64,000 bases of DNA from Mycobacterium sp. IS-836 (GTDB lineage Bacteria > Actinomycetota > Actinomycetes > Mycobacteriales > Mycobacteriaceae). Below the pieces are notes generated by a model. The model did not search any database. It saw only the letters and a program-made list of their open reading frames with translations, and was not told where the DNA came from. Made by a program: the position numbers and the translations under genes. The DNA lies in contig NZ_MBEU01000032.1 in assembly GCF_001954275.1 (NCBI RefSeq), forward strand, positions 1-64,000, read 5' to 3'. Every line of letters starts with the position of its first letter. Position 1 is the stretch's first letter. Below, in pieces: positions 30,049 through 44,432 of this stretch.

Positions 30049-30926
30049 GAACTAGCCGGCCGGTGGCGCCGCTGATCGCCGCCGCACTCGCTGTGGTTCT
30101 CTGGGCGGCCGGCTGCGCGACCCACACCCAGGACCACCGCCCCGCGCCGGAGTTGGTGGTCGGATCCGGCCGCGACTCCCAGTCGGTGCTGCTGGCCGCC
30201 GTCTACGCCGCCGCCTTGCATTCCTACGGCTTCGGCGCGCGAACCGAGACCGCCGACGACCCGATGGCGCGACTGGACTCCGGCGCGGTCACGATCGTCC
30301 CCGCGTTGACCGGTGAGGTGCTGCGGACCCTGCAGCCCGGCGCCGCGGTGCTCTCCGACGCGGCCGTCTACCGAGCGATGATCGCGGCGTTGCCCGAGGG
30401 CGTCTTGGCGGGCGACTACACCACCGCCGCCGAGGACAAACCCGTGCTGCTGGTGAGTCAATCCACCGCGAAGGCTTGGGCCGGAACCGATCTCAGCGCG
30501 GACCTGAGCGCACTGGCTAAACACTGCGACGGGCTGAGTCTCGGCATCGTCGCCGGCCGCCATGCGCCCGCGTCGGTCGGCACGTGCCGGCTTCCCGCGC
30601 CACGCGAATTCCCGGATGACACAACGATGTTCGCCGCGGTGCGGGCCGGGCAGCTGACCGCGGGATGGACCACCACCGCCGACCCGGCCATTCCCGGCGA
30701 CCTCGTCGCGCTGGCCGACCGCAAGCCCGCACTGATCCAGGCCGAGAACGTGGTGCCGTTGTATCGCCGCAACGCGCTCAAAGACCGGCAATTGCTCGCG
30801 ATCAACGAAGTGGCCGGCGTGCTGGACACCGCGGCCCTGGCCGACATGCGCCGGCAGGTGGACGGCGGCGCCGACCCGCGTGCGGTGGCCGGCGGGTGGT
30901 TGGCCGAACACCCGCTGGGCCGCTGA
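30045..30926 (+). CDS. lpqZ: Substrate-binding lipoprotein LpqZ (OpuAC-like)
   Basis: A 293-residue lipoprotein with a lipobox LWAAGC, lipidated Cys at about residue 24. The mature protein resembles glycine betaine/choline binding proteins of ABC importers (LVVGSGRDSQSVLLAAVYAAAL, LPAPREFPDDTTMFAAVRAG, LADRKPALIQAENVVPLYRR abridged). No permease or ATPase gene is adjacent, so its partner must be elsewhere or it is an orphan. GTG 30045 overlaps the malic enzyme stop. Confidence 0.88.
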   Translation: MRTSRPVAPLIAAALAVVLWAAGCATHTQDHRPAPELVVGSGRDSQSVLLAAVYAAALHSYGFGARTETADDPMARLDSGAVTIVPALTGEVLRTLQPGAAVLSDAAVYRAMIAALPEGVLAGDYTTAAEDKPVLLVSQSTAKAWAGTDLSADLSALAKHCDGLSLGIVAGRHAPASVGTCRLPAPREFPDDTTMFAAVRAGQLTAGWTTTADPAIPGDLVALADRKPALIQAENVVPLYRRNALKDRQLLAINEVAGVLDTAALADMRRQVDGGADPRAVAGGWLAEHPLGR

Positions 30927-30929
30927 GCG

Positions 30930-31760
30930 TCAGCGCTTGGGCGGCATCAACCGGCCCAGGACGGGCCCGAAGACCTGCTGGTAGTACGGGCCCGCGACCC
31001 GCACCATGACGTCCAGGAGCTTGGCGTCCGTGCCGACGAGCACCCGGGCCTTCTTCTTGCGGACCGCGTCGAGGATGATCTTCGCCGCGCGTTCCGGGCT
31101 GGTCCGGGCCAGCCGCTTGTCGAACAGCTTGGCCAGGTCGTCGCGGTCGAGGCCCTCGGCCGCGGTGGCGTTGCGCGCGATCGCGGTCTTGATGCCGCCG
31201 GGGTGCACCGTCGTCACCGCCACCGGGTGGCGAGCCAGGATCATCTCCTGTCGCAGCGCCTCGGTGAAGCCGCGGACGGCGAACTTGGCCGCGTTGTAGG
31301 CCGCCTGGCCCGGCACCGAGAACAACCCGAACACGCTCGAGACGTTGACGACGTGGCCGTCCCCGGACGCGATCACGTATGGCAGAAATGCCTTGGTGCC
31401 GTTGACGACTCCCCAGAAGTCGACGTCCATCACCCGTTCGATGTCCTTGAACTGACTGATTTCGATGTCACCGGTGAAGGCGATGCCGGCGTTGTTGTAG
31501 ATCTGGTTGACCTTGCCGAAGTGCTCGTTGACCGCCTCGGCGTAGGCCACGAAGGCCTCGCGTTCGGTCACGTCGAGCCGGTCGGATTTGACCTGCGCGC
31601 CGATCGCCTTCAGCTGCTCCTCGGTGTGCGCCAGTCCCTCGGTGTCGACGTCGCTGATCGCCAGCTTGGCACCCGAACGTCCCAGCTCGATGGCCAGCGC
31701 CTGCCCAATACCCGAACCCGCGCCGGTCACCACCGCGACCTTGCCGGCGAATCCCTGCAT
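30930..31760 (-). CDS. Short-chain dehydrogenase/reductase (Rv1245c-like)
   Basis: A 276-residue classical SDR: cofactor motif VVTGAGSGIGQALA, NNAG in YNNAGIAFTGD, catalytic Ser in NVSSVFG and YNAAK as YxxxK. The Asp in ISDVDTEG after the second beta strand suggests NAD preference. Substrate unknown. ATG 31760 has a strong GAGGAGG site and gives the M. tuberculosis length. It is convergent with lpqZ, three bases between stops. Confidence 0.92.
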   Translation of the reverse strand: MQGFAGKVAVVTGAGSGIGQALAIELGRSGAKLAISDVDTEGLAHTEEQLKAIGAQVKSDRLDVTEREAFVAYAEAVNEHFGKVNQIYNNAGIAFTGDIEISQFKDIERVMDVDFWGVVNGTKAFLPYVIASGDGHVVNVSSVFGLFSVPGQAAYNAAKFAVRGFTEALRQEMILARHPVAVTTVHPGGIKTAIARNATAAEGLDRDDLAKLFDKRLARTSPERAAKIILDAVRKKKARVLVGTDAKLLDVMVRVAGPYYQQVFGPVLGRLMPPKR

Positions 31761-31834
31761 GAGCACCTCCTCGTGTCGGCTCCCGTTGAGGTTAACCGGT
31801 ACCCGGGGTATCGCTCTCTTCGGGTGCGAACGGG

Positions 31835-35524
<3,690 letters not shown>

Positions 35525-35697
35525 GGCCGCTGTTCGCCTCAATTCCTTTGTTTTGCAAGCGCATTGCGCGGCGCCTGCGACTTCTCGCGCCTCGGTTGAC
35601 CCGTCACTTCACACCCGCGGCGCTCCTCGACGTTTCCGACCCATAAAGGCTATCGCTTCCCCGGCAATTCGACAGACGGACCATCCAGGCTTGGCGG

Positions 35698-36465
35698 CTA
35701 GCCGGCTTCGTGGACGGGCGGCAGCACGCGCAGGGGGGCCGGCCAGCGCGCCGGCGGGGCGCCGAATGCCTGACGGGCGTTGCGGACGATCTTCTTGCCC
35801 ACCATGCGATTGCCGGCGCCGCCGACCGCGGCGCCGATGCCGACCGGCAGCATCTTGCCGAACATGAGCGCGCCACGCCGCACGGTGTACCGCTTGACGA
35901 AATATCCGAGCATCCGGGTGTTCAACCGCGACAACGTCGGCAGCGGCAGCGTGGCCATGCCCTCCGCCAGCCAGCCACCGTTGGTGCGCCCGGGTCCGAT
36001 CAACTCGCCGATGGCGCGCCTGCTGTCGTCTCCGACCAGCACGGAAAGCACCAGCGCGCGGCGCCGTTCGCGGTGGTCGGCCGGGATGCCGTACACCACG
36101 GCGTTCGCCAGCACGAACACCGCGGTGGCCTCGAGGAAGAACACCGTTTCGCCGGCGCCGGCGGTCATCGCTGTCAGCGTCCCGACCCCGGGGAATGTGG
36201 CCGCGGAACCCACCGCAGCGCCGCTGGCCGTCAGCGCGGCCAGGTAGCGCTTTTCCAGCTTGGCGACGATCTCGGCCGGGCTGGCACCGGGGTGGGCCCG
36301 CCGTAGCCGGGCCACATAGGCCGTCGCGGCCGGGCCCTGGAGCCGGGAGCTACGCTCGATGACCTGCGCCAATGCCCGTGCGGATGCCTTGGGCCGACCG
36401 CCCCCCGCGGCGGGCAACGCATCCGGCGCAAACCCGCGCTCGGACCTTCTCTCGGATCTTTTCAA
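35698..36465 (-). CDS. Membrane-associated protein of unknown function (Rv1249c-like)
   Basis: A 255-residue protein with a basic N-terminus and a hydrophobic, Gly/Ala-rich middle (GAAVGSAATFPGVGTLTAMTAG abridged, then FFLEATAVFVLANAVVYGI, about 80-130), and a second Gly-rich segment near residue 215. I chose TTG 36465 because AGGGAG lies six bases upstream; TTG 36471 overlaps that site. TAGCCT (36501-36496, minus strand) is a possible -10. Function unknown. Confidence 0.72.
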   Translation of the reverse strand: MKRSERRSERGFAPDALPAAGGGRPKASARALAQVIERSSRLQGPAATAYVARLRRAHPGASPAEIVAKLEKRYLAALTASGAAVGSAATFPGVGTLTAMTAGAGETVFFLEATAVFVLANAVVYGIPADHRERRRALVLSVLVGDDSRRAIGELIGPGRTNGGWLAEGMATLPLPTLSRLNTRMLGYFVKRYTVRRGALMFGKMLPVGIGAAVGGAGNRMVGKKIVRNARQAFGAPPARWPAPLRVLPPVHEAG

Positions 36466-36716
36466 GACCAACTCCCTGACCTATTGCGTCCTTTCAGGCT
36501 AACGCGCATTTTGCTGCACACGGGCCGGGCCGAAAAGCGCGCCTTTTTCGCCCGGCATTCGATCCGCGGCTGCCGCTAATTGCCTCGCGCGGAATAATGC
36601 ACGCTGGATACAGGGTGTAGCACCCCGCTCATGGGGCACGCCGGTCGAGCAGTTCGGGCATGCAGGGCCCGAATAGACCGGAGAGCATCGTCGGGAGCTG
36701 AAGCGAGGTGAGGGGC

Positions 36717-38555
36717 ATGACCACGGCGTCGCCCAGGTGGGCCGGGGAAACCCGGCGCGCGGGGCCTCGTCGTGCCAGGCCCACTGGGGGCTGGAAATTT
36801 ACGCTCCCGTCAAACGCCAACCCGTGGAACGCGCTCTGGGCGATGATGATCGGCTTTTTCATGATCATGGTCGACTCGACCATCGTCGCGGTCGCCAACC
36901 CGACCATCATGGCCGACTTACACACCGGGTACGCCTCCGTGGTCTGGGTGACCAGCGCCTATCTGCTGGGTTATGCGGTGGTGTTGCTGGTCGCCGGCCG
37001 GCTCGGGGACCGGTTCGGCACCAAAAACCTCTACCTGGCCGGTCTTGCGTTGTTCACGGCGGCGTCGCTGTGGTGCGGGCTGTCCGGCAGCGTCGCCATG
37101 CTGATCACCGCCCGCGTGGTGCAGGGCATCGGCGCCGGGGTGCTCACCCCGCAGACCTTGTCGGCGATCACCCGGATCTTCCCGCCGGAGCGGCGCGGTG
37201 TCGCGGTCAGCCTTTGGGGCGCCACCGCGGGCGTCGCCACGCTGGTGGGCCCGCTGGCCGGCGGAGTGCTGGTCGGCGGCCTGGGGTGGGAGTGGATTTT
37301 CTTCGTCAACGTCCCGATCGGGGTCATCGGGCTGGGCATGGCGCTGTGGCTGGTGCCCGCGTTGCCGACCGAGGCGCATCGATTCGACCTGATCGGTGTC
37401 GCGCTGTCCGGGATCGGCATGTTCCTGATCGTCTTCGGCCTGCAGGAGGGCCAGGCCGCGGGATGGCAACCGTGGATCTGGGCGACGATCGTCGCCGGTG
37501 TCGGATGCATGTCGGTCTTCGTCTACTGGCAGGCCGTCAACACGCGCGAGCCGCTGATACCGCTGGACATCTTCGCCGACCGCGACTTCAGCCTCTGCAA
37601 CGCCGGGGCGGCCGTCATCGCGTTCGCGTCGACGGCCACGATGCTGCCGCTGATGTTCTACACGCAGGCGGTGTGCGGGCTCTCGCCCACGCGCTCGGCG
37701 TTGGTGATCGCGCCGGTGGCGATCGCCAACGGCGTGCTGGCGCCGTTCGCGGGCGTGATGGTCGACCGATATCACCCGCGGCCCGTGCTCGGCTTCGGCT
37801 TTTCGATGGTGGCGATCGGGCTGACGTGGCTGGTGTTCGAGATGACCCCAGACACGCCGATCTGGCGGCTGCTGTTGCCGTTCGGCGTCATCGGCATCGG
37901 CAGCGCGTTCGTGTGGTCGCCGTTGACCGCCACCGCGACGCGCAACCTGCCGGGGCATCTGGCCGGCGCGGGCTCCGCCGTATACAACTCGGTGCGCCAG
38001 CTCGGCGCGGTGCTCGGCAGCGCCGCGATGGCCGCATTCATGACGTGGCGGATCAGTGCCCAGATGCCCGCGCGGGCAACCACCGGTGATGCCTCGGAGG
38101 GTGCCATCACCCTGCAGCTGCCCGGCTTCCTCCGCGAGCCGTTCTCCGCCGCGATGTCGCAATCGCTGCTGCTGCCCGCGTTCATCGCGTTGTTCGGGAT
38201 CGTTGCCGCGCTGTTCCTGGCCGGTTTCGCGTCGCCGGCACTGGCCGATGAGGACCTCATCGACCACGACTACGACGACGATGACGACGACTACGTCGAG
38301 TTCATCCTTCGCCGCGAACCGGGCATCACGCCCGCGCCGGAGGCGCCGATAGCTGCGCCGCGCGCACAACCTATCGGCTTCGCGCACAACGGCTCTCATG
38401 TCGACATCGGACGCAGCTTCCGTCCCGTCGCCGAGTTTGCGCCATTCGAGTCCGGGCCGTTCGAGTCCGCCGGCGAGGCCCCGCGACGACAGCACTACCG
38501 TCCCGATCGGGACGACGACCCCACTGGCTACGGTCGGCATTCGTCCGGTCGCTAG
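36717..38555 (+). CDS. MFS drug:H+ antiporter, 14-TM DHA2 type
   Basis: A 612-residue exporter. The first 35 residues are basic; 14 predicted membrane segments follow (about 40-520), with [15 protein letters not shown] as the loop 2-3 motif A and [19 protein letters not shown] (motif C-like) as marks of the EmrB/QacA group. The last 100 residues are cytosolic and include a strikingly acidic run of eight Asp/Tyr-type residues (DYDDDDDDY). It corresponds to Rv1250; substrate unknown. ATG 36717 has GAGGTGAGG upstream. Its TAG stop shares the bases CTAG with the stop of the convergent helicase gene. Confidence 0.88.
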   Translation: MTTASPRWAGETRRAGPRRARPTGGWKFTLPSNANPWNALWAMMIGFFMIMVDSTIVAVANPTIMADLHTGYASVVWVTSAYLLGYAVVLLVAGRLGDRFGTKNLYLAGLALFTAASLWCGLSGSVAMLITARVVQGIGAGVLTPQTLSAITRIFPPERRGVAVSLWGATAGVATLVGPLAGGVLVGGLGWEWIFFVNVPIGVIGLGMALWLVPALPTEAHRFDLIGVALSGIGMFLIVFGLQEGQAAGWQPWIWATIVAGVGCMSVFVYWQAVNTREPLIPLDIFADRDFSLCNAGAAVIAFASTATMLPLMFYTQAVCGLSPTRSALVIAPVAIANGVLAPFAGVMVDRYHPRPVLGFGFSMVAIGLTWLVFEMTPDTPIWRLLLPFGVIGIGSAFVWSPLTATATRNLPGHLAGAGSAVYNSVRQLGAVLGSAAMAAFMTWRISAQMPARATTGDASEGAITLQLPGFLREPFSAAMSQSLLLPAFIALFGIVAALFLAGFASPALADEDLIDHDYDDDDDDYVEFILRREPGITPAPEAPIAAPRAQPIGFAHNGSHVDIGRSFRPVAEFAPFESGPFESAGEAPRRQHYRPDRDDDPTGYGRHSSGR

Positions 38556-41500
38556 CCCGTCAGGGCCAGAAACGCGCCCAAGTCGATCAGGCCGGAGGGC
38601 GTGCCGGGCAGGTACTCGGTCAGCTGCTCCGAGCGCACGATCACAGCCGCGTACTGTGCCCGACTGACGGCGACGTTGAGCCGATTCCTGTTGAGCAGGA
38701 ACGAGATTCCGCGCGGCACTTCGTCGACGGATGAGGCCGTCATCGAGATGAAGACCACCGGCGCCTGCCCGCCCTGGAACTTGTCAACGGTTCCGACCCG
38801 GACCGCTCCCATACCGGCCGACGCCAGCCGCCGGCGCACCAGCGCCACCTGGGCGTTGTACGGCGCGAGCACCAGCACATCGGCGGCGCTCAGCGGCCTG
38901 GTGCCGCGCTCGTCGGTCCACGCGGCCCCGAGCAGACGCTGGATCTCGGCGAGGATCGCGTCGGCCTCCTCGCGGCTTTCGATCGAGTTTCCTTGGTGGG
39001 CAACGGGAAGCACATGGACGCCGGGCTGATATCCCTCCAGCCGCCGCGCGGCGGTTTGCTCGGCGTGGGAATGCAGCCTGCCCTCATAGGACAGCGCCGA
39101 GACCGCGGCGCAGACCGCCGGGTGCATCCGGTACGAGCGGTCCAGGAAGTAGCCGCGTTCGTCGGGCAGCGTGCGATGGCCGTCGACCAGCCAATCGAGC
39201 GCCGACGTGTCGACCGGCTCCGGATGCGTGCCCTCGCTGACCTGGGGCAGCTGCTGCGGGTCGCCGAGGAGCAGCAAGTTGGCGGCCGCCGGTGCCACGG
39301 CGATGGTGTTGGCCAAACAGAACTGGCCCGCCTCGTCGATGACCAGCAGATCCAGGCCGCCATGGGGGACCCGAGCGGGATTGGCGAAATCCCATGCGGT
39401 GCCGCCGATCACGCATCCCGCGGAGCTGGCGACGAAGGCCGCATAGTCGCCGCTGTCGATCTCCTGCCAGCGCGGGGCGTGGCGGTCATAGCGCTTCTTG
39501 GCGACCCGGGTGGGCTCCAGCCCGGCGTCGATCGCGGCGTCCAGCAGGTTCTCCACCGTGGCGTGCGATTGCGCCACCACGCCGACGCGCCAGGAATGGT
39601 GCGTCACCAAGTGCTTGATCACCTGGGCGGCGGTGTACGTCTTGCCGGTCCCCGGCGGCCCGTGGACCGCGAGGTACGACGCGTCCAAGTCCAGCGCCGC
39701 CGCGGTGATGTCGGCGGCGGTGTCGTTGCCACGCGGAAGCGGGGCGCCGCTGCGGGTTCGGGGCGCGCGGCGCAGCAGGACGTCGATCATCGCGGTGCGC
39801 GGCAGTCGCGGCAGCCCGGCGGCCACCGTGGCGGCGCTCGATTCGATCGATTCGCGCAGCGCCACGGTGGGAACAGGTGGGCCGGGGGTGAGCGCGAAGG
39901 GCAGTTGGTGAAAGGTGTTGCCGTCATTGCCCACTCGCTCGAGGATGACCACTTCGGTGGGCAGCGCGGGATCGTCGGCCTCGACGACCTCGGCCCGCCC
40001 GGCCGCCCGTCGGTCGGGGTTGTCGGTCATGCCCGGCGGGGCCGGGGCGTCGTAGAGGGCGAAGACATTGGTCATCAGGTCGCCGCGTGCGAGCTCGCCG
40101 CGCAGCCGGACTCGTCGTTGCTGTTTTCGCGCGCGAGGGGGCAGGTGCCAGTCGACGTCCACCGCCGCGTGGTCGGCGACGAAGACGTCGGTGTTGTCCG
40201 CCCACTCCTCGACCGGGAAGTTCAACCGGTCGAAATGCGCCCACCAGAACGGCTTGTCCTCGCGCCGGTGGTAGCCGCGTGCGGCGGCGACCAGCGCGAC
40301 CGCGGTCTGCTCCGGGGTGCGGTCGCCGACGGCGGCGTCGCCGGCGAATGCCGACAAAGCCACCGCCAACTGGTCGTGGTCTTCGACGGCGGCGCCGTCG
40401 GGAACGGGTTGCGCGCCAACGGGTGTGACGCCGGCTTCCCACGCGCGTACGAGTAGCCAGTTGCGCAGTTCCTGTGTCGACCGGCAGTCGTAGTGGTTGT
40501 AGTCCTCGATCTCCTTGAGCACGGTTGCGGCTTCGTCGACGCGGCCGGCGTCGTGCAGCTCGCAGTACCGGGCATAGGACGTGATCGAATCCGCGGCTGT
40601 GGTGACATCTCCGGAGCGCAGCTGCGCACCCATGTAGAGGGGCTCCAGCGCCTTCAGGCCAAACGATTCAGCGCCCACCCGAATGCTTTTGCGCACCAAT
40701 GGATACAGGTCGACCAACGTCCCGCTGCGCAGTAGCTCGTCGACCTCGTCCTCGCCGACTCCGTACCGCCCGGACAGCCGCAGCAGCGCGGTCTTCTCAT
40801 ACGGCGCGTAGTGGTAGATGTGCATGTTGGGGCGACGCTTGCGGCGCTTGGCCACCATCGCCAGAAAATCGGTCAGTGCCTTGCGTTCGTCGACCCGGGT
40901 GTGCGCCCACAGCGGCCGGAACGTGCCGGTGGGCCCGGCTTCCAGGACTCCGAAGAGGTATTCCAGACCCCAGTCGTGCCCGTCGGTGGTCCACAGCGGA
41001 TCGCCCTCGAAGTCGAAGAACAGATCGCCGGGGTCGGGCTCGGGCAACAGCGCCAGTGGCTGGGGATCGGCGATCTCGAATCGCGGTATGCCGGTGTCGC
41101 GTTGCAGGACTTGCAGTTTGGCCTGGGCGGTCAACTTGGCCAGCGCGCCGGGCGCCAGGTCGGGCACCGGCCCGCGGTGCTCGGCCAGCTCGGCGACCGT
41201 GGTGACGCCGGCGTCAATGAGCTTGTCCCGCTGGCTTACTCGCATGCCGGCAACCAACAGGAGGTCGTCGGTGGCGCGCACTTGTTCTTCGCACAGCGGG
41301 CAACGAAAGCATGCCCGCACCCGTTCGTCTTCCCAGCGCACCGCGGTGCCCGCGGCGTAGTGCTCGTCGAGCAGGCGTTGCAGCAGGGCGCGCTGGGACC
41401 GGTAGACGGGGATCAGATCGCATATGCGATAGCGCACGACAGACCCATCGCCCAGCCGCAGTTCGGCGTCCGGCGCGACCGAGACCCCCATGCTGGTCAG

Positions 41501-41956
41501 CGCGTCGGCGTAGGCGGCCAGTTGCAACAGCGCGGTGACCTTGGGGGAGCGGGCGAGCTTGGTGTCGACGAGGCGATATCGCTCGCCGTCGGAGACCAGG
41601 AAGTCGGCGAATCCCACGAAGCGGCCGTCGAACATCGCGGCCTGATACACCACCGGGGCGCGGTCCGCGATCGCGCGCCGGGTCGCCTCGGCCGCGGCGG
41701 TCAGCCCTTCGAGCGTGTAGGCCGGACGGCCGATGATCGCGACCGCATCGTCGAACTCCGCGCGCAGGCGGTCGAGCTCGCGTTGCTCATGCCGCTGGCC
41801 CAACGCGGCCGTGCGTTCGAGCAGCTCGTCCTCCACGACGACGGCGGGGCCGCGGCCCAACTTCGCGTCGAAATCGCGCAGCAATGCGTACTCGCAGCGA
41901 GCGGCGGCCGCGAGATCCGATGCGCTGTAGACGATGCTGTCGCCGGTGACGAACAC
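38552..41956 (-). CDS. RecB-like nuclease fused to a DNA2-type superfamily 1 helicase
   Basis: A 1134-residue two-part enzyme (Rv1251c-like). The N-terminal 480 residues resemble the TM0106 RecB/Cas4-type nuclease, with [28 protein letters not shown] as the metal-site region and paired Cys (CFRCPLC), which may bind a zinc or iron-sulfur cluster. The C-terminal half is a helicase: Walker [27 protein letters not shown] as DExx, [11 protein letters not shown] and the C-terminal [15 protein letters not shown] 41956 is supported by a TACAGT -10 seven bases upstream. Role in DNA repair or end processing is inferred. Confidence 0.85.
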   Translation of the reverse strand: MFVTGDSIVYSASDLAAAARCEYALLRDFDAKLGRGPAVVVEDELLERTAALGQRHEQRELDRLRAEFDDAVAIIGRPAYTLEGLTAAAEATRRAIADRAPVVYQAAMFDGRFVGFADFLVSDGERYRLVDTKLARSPKVTALLQLAAYADALTSMGVSVAPDAELRLGDGSVVRYRICDLIPVYRSQRALLQRLLDEHYAAGTAVRWEDERVRACFRCPLCEEQVRATDDLLLVAGMRVSQRDKLIDAGVTTVAELAEHRGPVPDLAPGALAKLTAQAKLQVLQRDTGIPRFEIADPQPLALLPEPDPGDLFFDFEGDPLWTTDGHDWGLEYLFGVLEAGPTGTFRPLWAHTRVDERKALTDFLAMVAKRRKRRPNMHIYHYAPYEKTALLRLSGRYGVGEDEVDELLRSGTLVDLYPLVRKSIRVGAESFGLKALEPLYMGAQLRSGDVTTAADSITSYARYCELHDAGRVDEAATVLKEIEDYNHYDCRSTQELRNWLLVRAWEAGVTPVGAQPVPDGAAVEDHDQLAVALSAFAGDAAVGDRTPEQTAVALVAAARGYHRREDKPFWWAHFDRLNFPVEEWADNTDVFVADHAAVDVDWHLPPRARKQQRRVRLRGELARGDLMTNVFALYDAPAPPGMTDNPDRRAAGRAEVVEADDPALPTEVVILERVGNDGNTFHQLPFALTPGPPVPTVALRESIESSAATVAAGLPRLPRTAMIDVLLRRAPRTRSGAPLPRGNDTAADITAAALDLDASYLAVHGPPGTGKTYTAAQVIKHLVTHHSWRVGVVAQSHATVENLLDAAIDAGLEPTRVAKKRYDRHAPRWQEIDSGDYAAFVASSAGCVIGGTAWDFANPARVPHGGLDLLVIDEAGQFCLANTIAVAPAAANLLLLGDPQQLPQVSEGTHPEPVDTSALDWLVDGHRTLPDERGYFLDRSYRMHPAVCAAVSALSYEGRLHSHAEQTAARRLEGYQPGVHVLPVAHQGNSIESREEADAILAEIQRLLGAAWTDERGTRPLSAADVLVLAPYNAQVALVRRRLASAGMGAVRVGTVDKFQGGQAPVVFISMTASSVDEVPRGISFLLNRNRLNVAVSRAQYAAVIVRSEQLTEYLPGTPSGLIDLGAFLALTG

Positions 41957-41969
41957 AGCAGCAACTGTA
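41956..41969 (-). promoter_or_regulatory. Leaderless promoter of the nuclease-helicase gene
   Basis: On the minus strand TACAGT (41969-41964) is followed by seven bases and GTG 41956. This also decides the start against the upstream TTG at 41986. Confidence 0.5.
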
Positions 41970-42013
41970 GGTGAGGCGACCGACAATCCGGCGGTGCCGG
42001 GCTAGCGATCTGC

Positions 42014-42607
42014 CTAGTGGCCGGGGGTGTTCCCGATGAGCTCGACGCCGTTGCCGTTCCAGTGGAATCGCACGTCGGTGTTCAAGCCGTTGATGCCGCC
42101 GGGATAGGTCAACGCGACGGTGTCGCCGGTGGTCTGCGCCGCATCGATGCCGTTGAAACCGTAGGTGTCGGGCACGCCCTGCGGGATGAACTGACCGAGA
42201 TGGAACAGCACCGCCCGGGTGGTGGGGTTGATGGCGTTGGTGTTGGCCTTGATGATCACCGCCGACAGCTGGGCGCACTGGTTGTAGTTGCCGGCAAGCG
42301 GCTCCGGGCTCCAGGGCTGTTGACTGCGGGGATCGCGAGGCAACTCGGAGACCACTTTCGCGATGGTGGACGACGCCAGGTTGACCGCGCACGGGTCGGC
42401 CGGTGCGCCGCCGGGCGACGCTGTCGCCCCTGGCGCCTGGCCGGGTGCGGTAGAGGGTGCCGCCGGCGTGGTTGTCGTTGCCTGCGGGGTCTTGGCGACC
42501 GTGGAGTCGCCCGTGCCGCAGCCCGTCAACGCCGCGCCGAGCACCACCGCGACGGACAGGGCGGACAGCGGCTCGGCAGGGCAGGGTAGCGACCACACAT
42601 CGCGCAC
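42014..42607 (-). CDS. lprE: LprE-type lipoprotein
   Basis: A 197-residue lipoprotein with lipobox ALTGC (Cys at about residue 30), a Thr/Pro/Ala-rich linker (about 35-70) and a globular LppP/LprE domain (DPCAVNLASSTIAKVVSELP, GNYNQCAQLSAVIIKANTN abridged, PQGVPDTYGF). Secreted to the outer face of the membrane; function unknown, related to Rv1252c. GTG 42607 agrees with the M. tuberculosis N-terminus. However, TACGGT (42611-42606, minus strand) stands seven bases before GTG 42598, so a leaderless start three codons later is an alternative. Confidence 0.86.
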   Translation of the reverse strand: MRDVWSLPCPAEPLSALSVAVVLGAALTGCGTGDSTVAKTPQATTTTPAAPSTAPGQAPGATASPGGAPADPCAVNLASSTIAKVVSELPRDPRSQQPWSPEPLAGNYNQCAQLSAVIIKANTNAINPTTRAVLFHLGQFIPQGVPDTYGFNGIDAAQTTGDTVALTYPGGINGLNTDVRFHWNGNGVELIGNTPGH

Positions 42608-42743
42608 CGTACCGTCATCGGGCTCGACGGTGTGGCAGGCATGCCGCGCCCAAGGTTGACCTCGCCCTCACCGCCGCTATCTGGTGCTGACCCGCCACGC
42701 TCAGCGCTGCTGAGCTCGCGGTCACCACTAGACTTCAGGGACG

Positions 42744-44432
42744 ATGACCCTCCCCGACAGCTCGCCCGAGGCTGTTTCTACGACGTTTGCCGACCTGCAG
42801 ATCCATCCCTCCGTCTTGCGGGCGATCGCCGACGTCGGCTACGAGACACCGACCGCCATCCAGGCGGCGACGATTCCGGCGCTGATGGCCGGTTCCGACG
42901 TGGTGGGGCTGGCGCAGACCGGCACCGGCAAGACGGCGGCGTTCGCAATCCCGATCCTGTCCAAGATCGACGTGACCAGCAACGCGACCCAGGCCCTCGT
43001 GCTGGCGCCCACCCGGGAACTGGCGCTGCAGGTGGCCGAGGCGTTCAGCCGCTACGGGGCGCAGCTGCCCAAGATCAACGTGCTGTCGATCTACGGCGGG
43101 TCGTCCTATGGCGTGCAACTGGCCGGACTGCGGCGCGGCGCGCACGTGGTGGTGGGAACGCCAGGCCGCATCATCGACCACCTCGAACGCGGCACGCTCG
43201 ACCTGTCGCGGGTGGACTACCTGGTGCTCGACGAGGCCGACGAGATGCTCGCCATGGGTTTTGCCGACGACGTCGAGCGCATCCTGTCCGAAACACCGGA
43301 ATACAAACAGGTCGCGCTGTTTTCGGCGACCATGCCGGCCCCGATCCGCAAGCTCACCGCCAAGTACCTCCACGATCCGTTCGAAGTCACCACCAAAGCG
43401 AAAACCGCTACGGCCGAGAACATTTCGCAGCGCTACATCCAGGTGGCCGGGCCACGCAAAATGGACGCGCTCACCCGGGTGCTCGAGGTGGAGCCGTTCG
43501 AGGCGATGATCGTCTTCGTGCGCACCAAGCAGGCGACCGAGGAGGTGGCCGAAAAGCTGCGCGCCCGAGGCTTTTCCGCGGCCGCCATCAACGGCGACAT
43601 CCCGCAGGGGCAGCGCGAGCGGACGATAGCCGCGCTGCGAGACGGGGGCCCCAAGGGCATCGACATCCTGGTCGCCACCGATGTGGCGGCGCGCGGGTTG
43701 GACGTGGAGCGGATATCGCATGTGCTCAACTACGACATCCCGCACGACACCGAGTCCTACGTGCACCGCATCGGACGCACCGGCAGGGCCGGGCGTTCGG
43801 GAACCGCGCTGTTGTTCGTCGCGCCGCGCGAACGCCACCTGCTGAAGGCGATCGAAAAGGCAACGCGCCAAACGCTCACCGAGACCGAGCTGCCCACCGT
43901 CGAGGACGTCAACGCGCAGCGCGTAGCGAAATTCGGCGATTCCATCACCCGCGCCCTCGGCGGTCCGGAAATCGAGCTGTTCCGCAAGCTGGTCGAGGAC
44001 TACGAACGCGAGCATGACGTCCCGATGGCCGACATCGCCGCCGCGCTGGCCCTGCAGTCGCGCGACGGCGAGGAGTTCCTGATGGCACCCGAACCGCCGC
44101 CCGAGCGGCGCGAGCGTCAGGAGCGTCGGGAACGCCGCGAAAAGCCATGGCAGACACGGGATTTCGCCACCTATCGCATCTCCGTGGGCAAGCGTCACAA
44201 GATCGGCCCCGGCGCGATCGTCGGCGCCATCGCCAACGAGGGCGGACTGCACCGCAGCGATTTCGGCCACATCGCGATCGGCCCGGATTTCTCCCTGGTG
44301 GAGCTGCCGGCCAGATTGCCGAAGGCGACCGTGAAAAAGCTTGAACGCACGCGTATCTCGGGCGTGCTGATCGACCTGCGGCCGGATCGAGGCTCCGGCA
44401 AGACCAAACCACGCAAGAAACGCGCCGGATGA
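42744..44432 (+). CDS. deaD: DEAD-box RNA helicase DeaD/CsdA
   Basis: A 562-residue ATP-dependent RNA helicase. The Q motif, Walker A AQTGTGKT, PTRELALQV, DEAD in VLDEADEML, SAT and HRIGRTGRAGRSG lie in the two RecA domains (1-370). A charged linker rich in Arg/Glu (about 450-470) leads to a C-terminal RNA-binding domain of DbpA type (GPGAIVGAIANEGGL). It probably works in ribosome assembly and cold or stress-dependent RNA turnover. TAGACT (42729-42734) is nine bases before the ATG, giving a leader of only a few bases. Confidence 0.94.
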   Translation: MTLPDSSPEAVSTTFADLQIHPSVLRAIADVGYETPTAIQAATIPALMAGSDVVGLAQTGTGKTAAFAIPILSKIDVTSNATQALVLAPTRELALQVAEAFSRYGAQLPKINVLSIYGGSSYGVQLAGLRRGAHVVVGTPGRIIDHLERGTLDLSRVDYLVLDEADEMLAMGFADDVERILSETPEYKQVALFSATMPAPIRKLTAKYLHDPFEVTTKAKTATAENISQRYIQVAGPRKMDALTRVLEVEPFEAMIVFVRTKQATEEVAEKLRARGFSAAAINGDIPQGQRERTIAALRDGGPKGIDILVATDVAARGLDVERISHVLNYDIPHDTESYVHRIGRTGRAGRSGTALLFVAPRERHLLKAIEKATRQTLTETELPTVEDVNAQRVAKFGDSITRALGGPEIELFRKLVEDYEREHDVPMADIAAALALQSRDGEEFLMAPEPPPERRERQERRERREKPWQTRDFATYRISVGKRHKIGPGAIVGAIANEGGLHRSDFGHIAIGPDFSLVELPARLPKATVKKLERTRISGVLIDLRPDRGSGKTKPRKKRAG

